DNA of 64,000 nucleotides from Streptomyces sp. TLI_105 (GTDB lineage Bacteria; Actinomycetota; Actinomycetes; Streptomycetales; Streptomycetaceae): NCBI RefSeq assembly GCF_900105415.1, contig NZ_FNSM01000001.1, positions 2,263,501 to 2,327,500 of the forward strand, read 5' to 3'. Shown piece by piece: positions 7,683 to 15,956 of this stretch (position 1 is its first letter; each line of letters starts with the position of its first letter). The notes under the pieces were generated by a model. It saw only the letters and a program-made list of their open reading frames with translations, ran no database searches and was not told where the DNA came from. The position numbers and the translations under genes were made by a program.

Positions 7683-9059
7683 CTACTCCAGCGGCAGGCT
7701 CCGGGCCGAGGCGCGGACGCCCGGGGCGGTCGGCACCGGCGCCCTGAGGAGGCCCTTGTCGCTGGAGCTCGCGGGCGCGTCCGCCCCGACCGGGGTCGTG
7801 GTCATGGGGCGGTCGGCGGCGCAGCGCTGCTTCTCGGCCTCGGACATGGGCCCGGTGCGCTGGAGCAGCCGGTCGGGGACGGCGCGGGAGGGCCCGTCGA
7901 CGACGGCGTGCAGCCGGTAGTCGTCCTTCTTGCTGACGAACCAGCCCTCGACCCGTTCGCGGCTCGGCTGCATCTCGACCCAGCTGACCTCGCCGGGCTG
8001 GATCCGCTCCACGACGGTCCGCTGGTCGCTGCTGAACCACTGCCAGGGCCGCTGCCAGCCCTTCTCGTACGCCTGGGAGAACTGTCCGGCCATCGGCCGT
8101 TCCTCGATCCGCTTCTCGTCCTCCGTCCGGTCGCCGCTGGTGGGCAGCCGGGCCACCTCGGGGAGTGGGAGGCCGGCGTCGGCGTACGTCTGGGAGATGC
8201 TGTCGTGGCTGCGCTCGGAGTACGAGAGGACGCGGCTGTGCTCCAGGGTGTTGCGGGTGCAGTTGACGTAGGCCTCGCCGACGACGCGCGCCCGGTCGTA
8301 GTAGCGGAAGGAGGTCCGGGTGTCGGGCCGGAACACGCAGGCGTTCTCGCCGTTGCAGGCGGCGGCCGCGTTGTGGAGGCTGCTCTCCCGTTCGTTGCCC
8401 TTGTACGCCTCCGAGGTGCCGAGGCGCGTCTTGTCGACGGTCTTGTCGACGGCGGGCGGCACCTCGACCGCCCGGATGCGGGCGACCATCGGGGAACAGG
8501 TCACGTGGGTGCGGGAGTCGGTGACCCGTGAGGTGAAGGTGAGCACCGGCTCGTTCTCGCCGGCGGTGAACACGTAGGCGCGGCCTGTCCAGCGGCCCTT
8601 GCCAGGCGTCCCCTTGGCCCGGTCGGGGTCTCCGGCGGTGGTGACCTCCTGGACCGGGCCGCCGGAGCCGGAGACCGCGTACGGCTGACCGTCGACGACC
8701 TGTTCGCCGGTGCACTCCTTGGAGACGGCGGGGCTGTCCTCGTAGGTCACGGTGACCCTGGCCCCCGCGCGGACCCCGCGGAGCCGCTGGCGGAGGGTGT
8801 TGCCGTCCTTCTGGAGGGCGACGCCGTGGGAGGCGTCGGTGCGGCCCGAGGCGGTGGGCGAGTAGCGCTGGTTGAGGCCGGTCCAGAAGTCGATGCCGAC
8901 GGTGGTGGGGCCGTCGCCCCTCATGACGGGGTCGGCGAAGTCGCCGTTGAGGACGGGGACGGTCTGCTCGGCGGGGGCGGCCGAGGCGAGGGGTGTGACG
9001 GGCATCAGGAGTCCGGCGGCGCCGAGGACGGCGAGGGCCGGGAGCGTGGTGCGGTTCAT
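7683..9059 (-). CDS. Secreted two-domain protein: lectin-like N-terminus plus putative aerolysin-type domain
   Basis: A 458-residue protein with a Sec signal peptide (about 1-28, ending PLASAAPAE). Residues about 33-195 start VLNGDFADPV and look like a galactose-binding jelly-roll, with two cysteines near the end. Residues about 235-410 share an ordered motif set with the upstream gene product: C-x5-C-x-F, then Y, then NCT, then Y-x-K-x-W, then RV-x-G-x2-V-x-K, then VD-x-PS. That set with Ser/Thr-rich alternating strands suggests an aerolysin/ETX-MTX2-like pore-forming fold; this is inference. The start is supported by GGAGGAG. It is last in a three-gene secreted operon, 18 bases after its neighbour. 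Confidence 0.65.
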   Translation of the reverse strand: MNRTTLPALAVLGAAGLLMPVTPLASAAPAEQTVPVLNGDFADPVMRGDGPTTVGIDFWTGLNQRYSPTASGRTDASHGVALQKDGNTLRQRLRGVRAGARVTVTYEDSPAVSKECTGEQVVDGQPYAVSGSGGPVQEVTTAGDPDRAKGTPGKGRWTGRAYVFTAGENEPVLTFTSRVTDSRTHVTCSPMVARIRAVEVPPAVDKTVDKTRLGTSEAYKGNERESSLHNAAAACNGENACVFRPDTRTSFRYYDRARVVGEAYVNCTRNTLEHSRVLSYSERSHDSISQTYADAGLPLPEVARLPTSGDRTEDEKRIEERPMAGQFSQAYEKGWQRPWQWFSSDQRTVVERIQPGEVSWVEMQPSRERVEGWFVSKKDDYRLHAVVDGPSRAVPDRLLQRTGPMSEAEKQRCAADRPMTTTPVGADAPASSSDKGLLRAPVPTAPGVRASARSLPLE

Positions 9060-9077
9060 GGGGGTTCTCCTCCCGGG

Positions 9078-10040
9078 TCAGGAAGCGTCGGCGGGCAGGA
9101 CGACGACGCTCTTCGGCTCGGCGCCCGCGGGCACCGCACGCGCGGCGGGGACCTCGGCGGCGGAGACCGGACCGGGTCCGGGAGCGGGCGCGGGGCCGGG
9201 TCCGGGCGCCGGGGTGGGCGCGGTGTTCCCGGTGGGCCGCGTGCCGCCGCAGACTCCGGCGGGCGCGGCGTACGTCTGGGCGATGAACGTGCTGCTGGTG
9301 ACCATCGAGGGGCTGTCCACGACGATGCCGATGATCCGTTGCCCGGTCTTGGCTACGAGGCTGCCGGCCACCCGCCGCATGGCGGCGTTCGCGCCGAAGA
9401 CGAGCATGTCGTGCGCGTGGACGGTGGTCTTGTAGACGGTCTCCTCGCTGGCCTCCACCGTCCAGGACTTGGAGTACGTGGCCTTGAACGCGGCCTCGAA
9501 GGCGAGGCGCGCGGTCATCGAGCCGGACGCCGTCGCACCCCCGGACACGGTGGTCTTGTTGCCCATGGACGAGGTGGGGCCCTTGTCGAGCTGGGGCGTC
9601 TTGTGTTCCATGGCGGTCTCGTTGGCGAGACTGCCGGTCACCTGACCGGTGGCCCCGACGGTGCCCTCGGCGGTGATCGTCCCGGAGATCTCGCCGCCGA
9701 TGTTGTCGGTGGTGCCCGTCTTCAGGGTGACGGTCCGCTCGACGGCCATGTCGCTCTGGGTGCAGTTGATCACCGCGTTGCCGAGCGACTTCACCGTGGT
9801 GACGTACTCGCGGCTCAGCTTGGGGTCGATCCGGAAGGTGCAGGCGGAGCGCTCGGTCCGGCAGTGCTTGAGGACGTCGTCGACCTTGGCCGGGCGCCCG
9901 TCGGCGGTGAGGGCGCGGGGTACGGGGGTTTCGCCCGGCCCCTCCTCGGCGGCGGCGGGCGTCGCGAGGGAGGCGGCGGCGAGGCCGAGGAGGACGGAGA
10001 GGGCGGGCAGCAGGGCGGCGCGGCGAGTGCACGCGGGCAT
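9078..10040 (-). CDS. Secreted protein with putative aerolysin/ETX-MTX2-like pore-forming domain
   Basis: A 320-residue protein with a signal peptide (about 1-31, TPAAAEE). Residues about 58-265 show C-x6-C-x-F, GNAVINCT, then a long Thr/Ser/Gly-rich stretch of alternating polar and nonpolar residues (GGEISGTITAEGTVGATGQV). Next come FKATYSKSWTVEASEETVYK, RVAGSLVAK and VVDSPS. The alternating stretch followed by a Ser-Trp strand and ET...TTV is the look of the pre-insertion hairpin of aerolysin-type beta-pore toxins. A Pro/Gly/Ala repeat follows (APGPGPAPAPGPG) and a short tail. It is in an operon with its larger relative downstream and a small Cys-rich protein upstream. Secretion is confident; pore formation is a hypothesis. 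Confidence 0.65.
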   Translation of the reverse strand: MPACTRRAALLPALSVLLGLAAASLATPAAAEEGPGETPVPRALTADGRPAKVDDVLKHCRTERSACTFRIDPKLSREYVTTVKSLGNAVINCTQSDMAVERTVTLKTGTTDNIGGEISGTITAEGTVGATGQVTGSLANETAMEHKTPQLDKGPTSSMGNKTTVSGGATASGSMTARLAFEAAFKATYSKSWTVEASEETVYKTTVHAHDMLVFGANAAMRRVAGSLVAKTGQRIIGIVVDSPSMVTSSTFIAQTYAAPAGVCGGTRPTGNTAPTPAPGPGPAPAPGPGPVSAAEVPAARAVPAGAEPKSVVVLPADAS

Positions 10041-10094
10041 GACGGAGGTTCCCTTCGGGACGGATGGGAGCGGGGACGTGGCGCGGGGTGCGGC

Positions 10095-10580
10095 TCAGCC
10101 GCCGAGGAGCCCGCAGAGCTGGTCGACCGGGAAGGGGGACTGCCCCGGGTCGGTGGAGCCCTGCGGCAGCGAGCCGGGGAAGGACTCGCAGGTCGAGGTG
10201 ACGGCGTCGGCGGCGTTGTCCGTCGGCGCGGTCTCGTTCTTCTTGATGGTGTCCTTCATGTCACCGAGGTCCTGCTCCTCGGCGGCACCCTTGCCGCCGG
10301 TCAGCTTGCCCATGCAGGAGGACGAGCCGGGCGGGCACTCCTTGAGCTTCTCCTCGGCCGCCTTGATGTCCTTGTCGGCCTTGGCGGCCGCCTCCTGGTT
10401 CTTCTTCTGCTGTTCCTCGATCTTCTTGGCCTGATCGGCGTTGTGCTCCTTGTCCTGACAGGCCTGGTCGTCGGGCTTGCACTCCTCGGCGTACGCGGCG
10501 GGGGCCAGGGGCAGGCCGAGTGCGGCGGCGAGGACGGCGGCGGTCAGCACACGACGTGCCGATGCCATGCGTGCGGGCAT
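10095..10580 (-). CDS. Small secreted Cys-rich coiled-coil protein
   Basis: A 161-residue protein with a signal peptide (about 1-31, PAAYAEE). The mature part has a Lys/Glu/Gln/Ala-rich helix, probably a coiled coil, at about residues 45-80. It has six cysteines that could form three disulfides. I do not recognise a family. The ATG at 10580 has AAGGGAG upstream. It is first in the minus-strand operon, 54 bases ahead of the aerolysin-like gene, so it may be a partner, chaperone or activator of the two larger proteins. That role is guesswork from position. Confidence 0.6.
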   Translation of the reverse strand: MPARMASARRVLTAAVLAAALGLPLAPAAYAEECKPDDQACQDKEHNADQAKKIEEQQKKNQEAAAKADKDIKAAEEKLKECPPGSSSCMGKLTGGKGAAEEQDLGDMKDTIKKNETAPTDNAADAVTSTCESFPGSLPQGSTDPGQSPFPVDQLCGLLGG

Positions 10581-11248
10581 GCGAACTCCCTTGGGACAGG
10601 GGTGAGTTGGATGGCTCGGATGGGGACGCCAGGGGCGGACAGGGGACTGTCCTCAAGATCACCGAGCGCGCTCCGACGCTAGCCGCCGTCGCCTCGGCGC
10701 CCCGGCAGGACACACGGTGCGGCGCGCGCCGACGGGCCCGCTCACCGCTTCGGCGGAGCGCACTCGGGGAGGCCGCCAGGGGCGGGGCCCGGGCCCGTCG
10801 CAAGCCGCCTCGCGGGCCCGTCGCTCCACCCGTTCGCAGGGAATCCGGGGCGCCGGTGAGAGGGCGGTCCGCCGTACGGGGCGGGGACCCTCACTCCCCC
10901 GGGCGCCGCCGTTCGGCGGCCCGCCGACAGCGGCCCCGAGGGGTCCCGCGCGGCGCGGCCGGAAGGCGTACGCGCCCCCGGCATCACGTCCCCGAACGGG
11001 CGTCCGTCAGACGGGTGTTTCAGCGATTCCGGCTCGCCCCGGTGATCGTTTTCGGTCAGTCTGCTCCTGTGCCCGACGGCCCGTCCCGGTCGTCGCACCC
11101 GGCCGTGGGCGCCCCATGCCCAAGGGCCCGGCACGGCCTGTCCGCATGACCCGCGCCCGGCCCGCGCACGCCTCCGCCTTCCCCGGCGGAGCCATCGGCC
11201 GACCGGGCGCAGCGCTCCCGTATGTCCCCATCGAAGGAGAGCAGAGCC
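10581..11248. other. 668-bp divergent intergenic region between the two secreted-protein operons
   Basis: No convincing gene is present on either strand; open frames here lack ribosome sites and recognisable protein character. It must hold promoters for both divergent operons. I could not place promoter hexamers with confidence. A 6-bp-arm hairpin lies at 10905-10920 and a dyad at 10637-10652. Confidence 0.6.
10637..10652. promoter_or_regulatory. Dyad GGACAG-N4-CTGTCC upstream of the secreted-toxin-like operon
   Basis: Perfect 6-bp inverted arms (10637-10642 and 10647-10652) around GGGA. It lies 57-72 bases upstream of the first ATG of the minus-strand operon (10580), a position suited to an operator. 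The binding protein is unknown. Confidence 0.35.
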
Positions 11249-12457
11249 ATGTCCCGTACACGCCGCAGTCCCCTGCGTACCCGCTTCCGAGGCCTGGCCG
11301 TCCTCACGGCCGCGACCCTCGCCGCCGTACCGACCACCCTCGCGAGCGCCAACGAGGGCAATCCGACCGTGCTGAGCTGGGGCGCGGGCCGCACCGGCCA
11401 GCTCGGCAACGGCACCCTGGCCGACAGCCTCAGCCCGACCTCGGTCACCAGCCTCTTCCGCGGCGACGTCGACCAGGTGTCGGCCGGTGGCACGTCCTCG
11501 GCCGACTCGTTCGCCCTCGCCCGGACCGACAAGACGGTCAAGTCCTGGGGCCACAACTCCTCCGGCCAGCTCGGCAACGGCGGCAACACCAATCAGACCG
11601 TGCCCACCACCGTCCCGCGCCTGACCAACATCAAGGACATCGCCGCCGGCGGGAAGCACGCCCTGGCCCTCGACACGAGCGGCCAGGTCTACTCCTGGGG
11701 CGACAACGCCTACGGCCAGCTCGGCAACAACCGCACCGGCGACAGCCGTACGGTCCCCGACCGCGTCCAGGGCATGCCGAAGGTGAAGCAGATCTCGGCG
11801 GGCTGCGACTTCAGCCTCGCCCTCCTGGAGAACGGCAAGGTGTACGCGTGGGGCCGCGGCATCCACGGCCAGCTGGGCAACGGCTCCCGCGCCACCAGCT
11901 CCGTGCCCCGGCAGGTCACGGGCCTGGAGAACATCGTGGAGATCGACGCCGGCTGCCACCACGCCCTCGCGCTGACCGCCGACGACACGGTCAAGTCCTG
12001 GGGCTACAACCTGTACGGCCAGCTCGGCAACTCCTCCACCAAGTCCGCCACGCTCCCCGTCGACGTCGACTGGCTGGAGGGCGTCTCGGACATCGAGGCG
12101 GGCGCCTTCCACAACTACGCCAAGACGAGCGACAGCCACGTCTGGGGCTGGGGCAACAACCAGTACGGCCAGCTCCTCGAGGGCGACGAGGCCTTCGGCG
12201 ACAACGTCTCCCGCACCAACCGCACCGCCCCCGTCGAGATCCCGCGCCTCGAGGGCGTCCAGCACCTCGCGGCGGGCGCCCGGCACGGCGTCGCGGTCAC
12301 GGCGGACGACGTCTTCACCTGGGGCCACAACGGCGAGGGCCAGCTCGGCAACGGCACGACGGTCGCGCGCTTCGAGTCGGTGAAGATCCTCAACGAGGGC
12401 TCGGCGATCAAGGCGGTGGCCGTGTCGCTGGGCGGCAACACGACGTACGCGTACTGA
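11249..12457 (+). CDS. Secreted RCC1-repeat beta-propeller protein A
   Basis: A 402-residue protein with a twin-Arg-like, basic signal region (SRTRRSPLRTRF, then a hydrophobic core ending TLASANEG). The mature part consists of RCC1 repeats of about 50 residues with the signature SWGxNxxGQLGNG and xxxxAGxxHxLAL, seven or so in all, predicting a seven-bladed propeller. I start at the second ATG (11249) because GAAGGAGAG lies 8 bases upstream of it. First of three tandem paralogues. The known secreted RCC1-like protein of Streptomyces is the beta-lactamase inhibitor BLIP-II, but its blades are shorter and its sequence different, so inhibitor function is only one possibility. Confidence 0.85.
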   Translation: MSRTRRSPLRTRFRGLAVLTAATLAAVPTTLASANEGNPTVLSWGAGRTGQLGNGTLADSLSPTSVTSLFRGDVDQVSAGGTSSADSFALARTDKTVKSWGHNSSGQLGNGGNTNQTVPTTVPRLTNIKDIAAGGKHALALDTSGQVYSWGDNAYGQLGNNRTGDSRTVPDRVQGMPKVKQISAGCDFSLALLENGKVYAWGRGIHGQLGNGSRATSSVPRQVTGLENIVEIDAGCHHALALTADDTVKSWGYNLYGQLGNSSTKSATLPVDVDWLEGVSDIEAGAFHNYAKTSDSHVWGWGNNQYGQLLEGDEAFGDNVSRTNRTAPVEIPRLEGVQHLAAGARHGVAVTADDVFTWGHNGEGQLGNGTTVARFESVKILNEGSAIKAVAVSLGGNTTYAY

Positions 12458-12471
12458 GGCCGGTGAACGGC

Positions 12472-13641
12472 ATGTCGTACGTGTACGTGCGCGGAATCGC
12501 GACAGCCCTTGCCCTGATGGCGCTCACGGGTCAGGCATACGCCGAACCGAGTGATCCATGGGTGCGGGCCTGGGGCCTCAACAGCGCCGGCCAGCTCGGC
12601 AACGGCTCCACACTCGACCAGCAGACGCCGTCGGCCGTCACGGGCCTCGCCCGGGACGACGTCCAGCAACTCGCGGGCGGCGGTCTCTCCGACGTGACGT
12701 CATTCGCGGTCGCCCTGCTGCACGACGGAACCGTCCGGTCCTGGGGCGGCAACTCTGCAGGGCAGCTCGGCGACGGCACCACGACGTCGAGGTCGTTCGC
12801 GGCTTCGGTCGCGGGACTCTCCGGCGTCTCCTCGGTGACCGCGGGCGGGAACTTCGCCCTCGCCGTGCGCGGCGGGCGGGTTCTCGCCTGGGGCGACAAC
12901 AGCTACGGGCAGCTCGGCAACGGCGCCTCGGCCGCTGCCAACGCTCCCGCGACGAGCCGTCCCGTCCGCGTCCAGAGCCTCGACAAGGTGAAGGACATCG
13001 GCGCCGGATGTGCCCACACGGTGGCCCTCCGTGAGGACGGGACGGTCTGGACCTGGGGCCGGAACAGCAACGCCCAGCTCGGCGACGGTTCCACGACCGA
13101 CCGGAACACGCCGGGGCGCGTGGCTGGCCTCTCCGACGTCGTCGGCATCGCGGTGGGCTGCCACCACACCCTCGCCCTCCTGGCGGACGGCTCCGTCCGG
13201 GCCTGGGGCCGGAACGCCAACGGACAGCTCGGCAACGACTCCACCGAAGCGAGTCCGGTCCCGGTGCCCGTCCACCACCTGGAGAACGTGGCGTCGGTCC
13301 ACGTCGGCGGACACCACAGCCTCGCGGTCCTGGACGACGGCGGCGTCCGCGCCTGGGGCTGGAACGCGGACGGTCAGCTCGGTGACGGCAGCACCGTCAA
13401 CCGGACCACTCCCGTCCCGGTTCCCGGCCTCACCGGAGTGACGTCCCTGACCGGCAGCTGGAAGCACACCCTTGCCCTCCTCGACGACCAGTCCGTCCTG
13501 GGCTGGGGCGACAACGGCTCCGGCCAGCTCGGCAACGGCACCACCTCGCCCTCCCTGTCCCCCGTCACTGCCCTGCCCCCGGGCAGTGGAACGACCCGCG
13601 TGGCGACCTCCACCTCGTGGAAGACGAGCTACGCCTACTGA
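12472..13641 (+). CDS. Secreted RCC1-repeat beta-propeller protein B
   Basis: A 389-residue paralogue of the preceding protein, starting 14 bases after its stop. The signal peptide is MSYVYVRGIATALALMALTG, with cleavage around QAYAEPSD. The mature part has repeated WGxNxxGQLG(N/D)G blades with AG/GG-xxH-(T/S)LALL strands. Its first residues DPWVRAWG are shared with the third protein, so B and C are closer to each other than to A. The start could be the ATG at 12472 or the GTG at 12463, and ribosome-site spacing favours the ATG. It is probably co-transcribed with A and C. The function is a binding or inhibitory scaffold by fold only. Confidence 0.85.
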   Translation: MSYVYVRGIATALALMALTGQAYAEPSDPWVRAWGLNSAGQLGNGSTLDQQTPSAVTGLARDDVQQLAGGGLSDVTSFAVALLHDGTVRSWGGNSAGQLGDGTTTSRSFAASVAGLSGVSSVTAGGNFALAVRGGRVLAWGDNSYGQLGNGASAAANAPATSRPVRVQSLDKVKDIGAGCAHTVALREDGTVWTWGRNSNAQLGDGSTTDRNTPGRVAGLSDVVGIAVGCHHTLALLADGSVRAWGRNANGQLGNDSTEASPVPVPVHHLENVASVHVGGHHSLAVLDDGGVRAWGWNADGQLGDGSTVNRTTPVPVPGLTGVTSLTGSWKHTLALLDDQSVLGWGDNGSGQLGNGTTSPSLSPVTALPPGSGTTRVATSTSWKTSYAY

Positions 13642-13657
13642 AACGAAAGGCACGCAG

Positions 13658-14833
13658 ATGACCCCACCCCTGCGTCTCCCCCTCCTCGCCGCACTGTCCC
13701 TCGCGGCGCTCACCGCCTCCGCCCTCCCCGCCCAGGCCGGCACCGACCCCTGGGTCCGCGCCTGGGGCGAGAACGCCCAGGGGCAGCTCGGCAACGGCAG
13801 CGTCCTCGCCCAGCAGACTCCCGCACCCGTCAGCGGCATCACCCGTGACGACGTCCGCGAGCTCTCCGGAGGCGGCGGCGGCGCGGCGGCGGCCGCCAAC
13901 CCCTTCGCCGTCGCCCTCCTCAAGGACGGCACCGTGAAGAGCTGGGGCGCCAACACCACCGGCCAGCTCGGCAACGGCACCACCACCGCCCAGTCCTTCC
14001 CCGCGACCGTCGCCGGACTCTCCGGCGTCAGCGAGGTCTCCGCCGGCCTCAACCACGCCCTCGCCGTCAAGGGCGGCCGCGTCCTCGCCTGGGGCAGCAA
14101 CGCCTCCAAGCAGCTCGGCACCGGTCAGGACACCACCAACCCGTACAAGGCCCCGATCCCCGTACAGAGCCTGGACAAGGTCAAGGACGTCGGGGCGGGC
14201 TGCGACTTCAGCGTGGCGCTCCGGCAGGACGGCACGGTCTGGACCTGGGGCAAGGGCGACAACGGACGCCTGGGCACCGGCAACAACACCACCCGAGAGA
14301 CCCCGCAGAAGGTCCCCGAGCTCGTCGACGTCGAGTCCGTCGCCGTGGGCTGCGACCACGTCCTCGCGCTCACCGCCGACGGCGTCGTCAAGGCCTGGGG
14401 CAAGGGCGCGGAGGGCCAGCTCGGCAACGACTCGACCACGGACAGCAACAAGCCGGTGGACGTCGCCTACCTCGACTCCGTGGCCAGGATCTTCGCCACC
14501 TCCGCGTCCGGCTTCGCCGTCCTCGACGACGGCAGCCTGGCGGGCTGGGGCAAGAACACCGACCGGCAGCTCGGCGACGGCACCAACGCCAACCGCACGA
14601 CCCCCGTCGTCCTGGACGCCCTCAAGGGCGTCCAGAGCATCGCGGGCGGCGCGGACTTCACGGTGGCGGCGCTCGACGACGGTTCGGTCATCGGCTGGGG
14701 CGCCAACGCGGCCGCTCAGCTCGGCGACGGCTCGACGACGACGCCCCCGGGCACGACCGTGGCGCTGCCGCCGGGCAGCGGCATCACCCACGTCGCGACG
14801 ACGATGACGGGCAAGTCCGGCTTCGCCTACTGA
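13658..14833 (+). CDS. Secreted RCC1-repeat beta-propeller protein C
   Basis: A 391-residue RCC1 protein with a short, clear signal peptide (MTPPLRLPLLAALSLAALTA, ending LPAQAGTD). Seven or so RCC1 blades follow. A Gly/Ala-rich insert (GGGGAAAAANPF) lies in the second blade. The ATG has GAAAGG 7 bases upstream, and the gap to B is 16 bases, consistent with an operon. A strong terminator hairpin follows at 14852, closing the three-gene unit. Alternating conserved and variable blade residues between B and C suggest duplication with divergence of the exposed face. Confidence 0.85.
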   Translation: MTPPLRLPLLAALSLAALTASALPAQAGTDPWVRAWGENAQGQLGNGSVLAQQTPAPVSGITRDDVRELSGGGGGAAAAANPFAVALLKDGTVKSWGANTTGQLGNGTTTAQSFPATVAGLSGVSEVSAGLNHALAVKGGRVLAWGSNASKQLGTGQDTTNPYKAPIPVQSLDKVKDVGAGCDFSVALRQDGTVWTWGKGDNGRLGTGNNTTRETPQKVPELVDVESVAVGCDHVLALTADGVVKAWGKGAEGQLGNDSTTDSNKPVDVAYLDSVARIFATSASGFAVLDDGSLAGWGKNTDRQLGDGTNANRTTPVVLDALKGVQSIAGGADFTVAALDDGSVIGWGANAAAQLGDGSTTTPPGTTVALPPGSGITHVATTMTGKSGFAY

Positions 14834-14851
14834 CGAAGCCTGCCGAGGGGC

Positions 14852-14887
14852 CCGGGGGCCCGTGCGCGCGCCCGCACGGGCCCCCGG
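14852..14887 (+). terminator. Terminator of the RCC1 operon
   Basis: Perfect 15-bp inverted repeat (14852-14866 with 14873-14887), six-base loop, starting 18 bases after the stop of RCC1 protein C. Confidence 0.85.
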
Positions 14888-14947
14888 CACCGGTCTCCGC
14901 ACCGTCGAACCTGGCCAGGGACGGCGGTGAGCTGGCAGGATCGCCGC

Positions 14948-15946
14948 ATGTTCCCCTCCCTCTCCCGCGCCGCCCGCCGCCGTGTCCTGGCGGTCTCGGC
15001 CGCGCTGCTCGCGCTGTGCGGGGTGCTGGTGTGGTGGCTCGTCCCCTTCCGCTCCCCCGCCCCGAGCGGCTCGGTCACCTTCAGTACGGGGGTCCCCACC
15101 GGCGTCTACCAGCAGTACGGGGAGCTCCTCAAGAACGCCCTGGCGCAGGACCTGCCCGAGGTGTCGATAGCGCTCAAGGCCAGCGAGGGCTCCCAGCAGA
15201 ACCTGGCCCGGGTCGCCACGGGCGAGGCCGACTTCACGGTCGCGACGGCCGACGCGGTGGCCCAGTACCAGCGCGAGCGCAGGCCCGGTTTCGAGCGGCT
15301 GCGCGGCTGCGCACGGCTCTACGACGACTACGTACAGCTCGTCGTGCGCAAGGGCTCCTCGCTCCAGAAGGTCCGGGACCTGCGCGGGCTCCGGGTCGGG
15401 GTCGGCCAGCCCGGCTCGGGCGTGCGCCTGATCGCCGACCGGGTCCTCGCGGCCGCCGGCCTGACCCCGGACCGGGACGTCGTGCCGGTCTCGGCGGGCA
15501 TCAACACGATGCCGGAACTCCTGGAGCGGGACGAGCTCGACGCCTTCTTCTGGTCGGGCGGACTGCCCACCCAGGCGGTGCAGACGCTGTCCGAGCGCTT
15601 CCCGGTCCGGCTGATCCCGCTGGACGCACAGCTGGTCGACCGGCTGCACGACGTCGGCGATTCGACCCGGTACTACCGGTCGGCGGTGATCCCGGCGGAC
15701 GCGTACGCGAAGGCGCAGGACGGGCTGCCGGTCGAGACCCTGGCGGTGGCGAACCTGCTGGTCACCACGGTGGACGCCGACGACGACCTGGTCGAGGGCT
15801 TCACCCGTACGGTGATCAGGAGCCGGGACGGGATCGGCCGCCAGGTCCACCCGGCCCAGCTGGTGGACCTGCGCACCGCCGTGTACACGGAACCCCTGAA
15901 ACTCCACGACGGCGCCCGCCGCTACTACCAGTCGGTGAAGCCGTGA
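14948..15946 (+). CDS. TAXI-family (TRAP-associated) extracytoplasmic solute-binding protein
   Basis: A 332-residue protein with an N-terminal hydrophobic anchor (about 12-34: VLAVSAALLALCGVLVWWLV). No lipobox is present, so it is probably membrane-tethered. The binding domain shows the TAXI signature: FSTGVPTGVYQQYGELLKNA, then ASEGSQQNLARVATGEADFT, and YDDYVQLVVRKGS. Related proteins bind glutamate or other carboxylates. No TRAP permease gene (DctQM) is nearby. It ends 10 bases from the convergent sensor kinase gene (gluK), so a sensing role with that kinase is plausible but unproven. The ATG at 14948 has GGCAGGA upstream; a GTG at 14927 is an alternative. Confidence 0.8.
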   Translation: MFPSLSRAARRRVLAVSAALLALCGVLVWWLVPFRSPAPSGSVTFSTGVPTGVYQQYGELLKNALAQDLPEVSIALKASEGSQQNLARVATGEADFTVATADAVAQYQRERRPGFERLRGCARLYDDYVQLVVRKGSSLQKVRDLRGLRVGVGQPGSGVRLIADRVLAAAGLTPDRDVVPVSAGINTMPELLERDELDAFFWSGGLPTQAVQTLSERFPVRLIPLDAQLVDRLHDVGDSTRYYRSAVIPADAYAKAQDGLPVETLAVANLLVTTVDADDDLVEGFTRTVIRSRDGIGRQVHPAQLVDLRTAVYTEPLKLHDGARRYYQSVKP

Positions 15947-15956
15947 GGCCGGGGCC

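Noticed and set aside
11007..11261. 84-codon minus-strand frame in the gap before RCC1 protein A
   Set aside because: No ribosome site or family, and low-complexity composition. I treat the gap as regulatory.
7683..14887. Is the secreted-protein block a mobile element or prophage?
   Set aside because: No integrase, transposase, attachment-site repeat or tRNA gene was seen at its borders, so horizontal origin is not supported by direct evidence.
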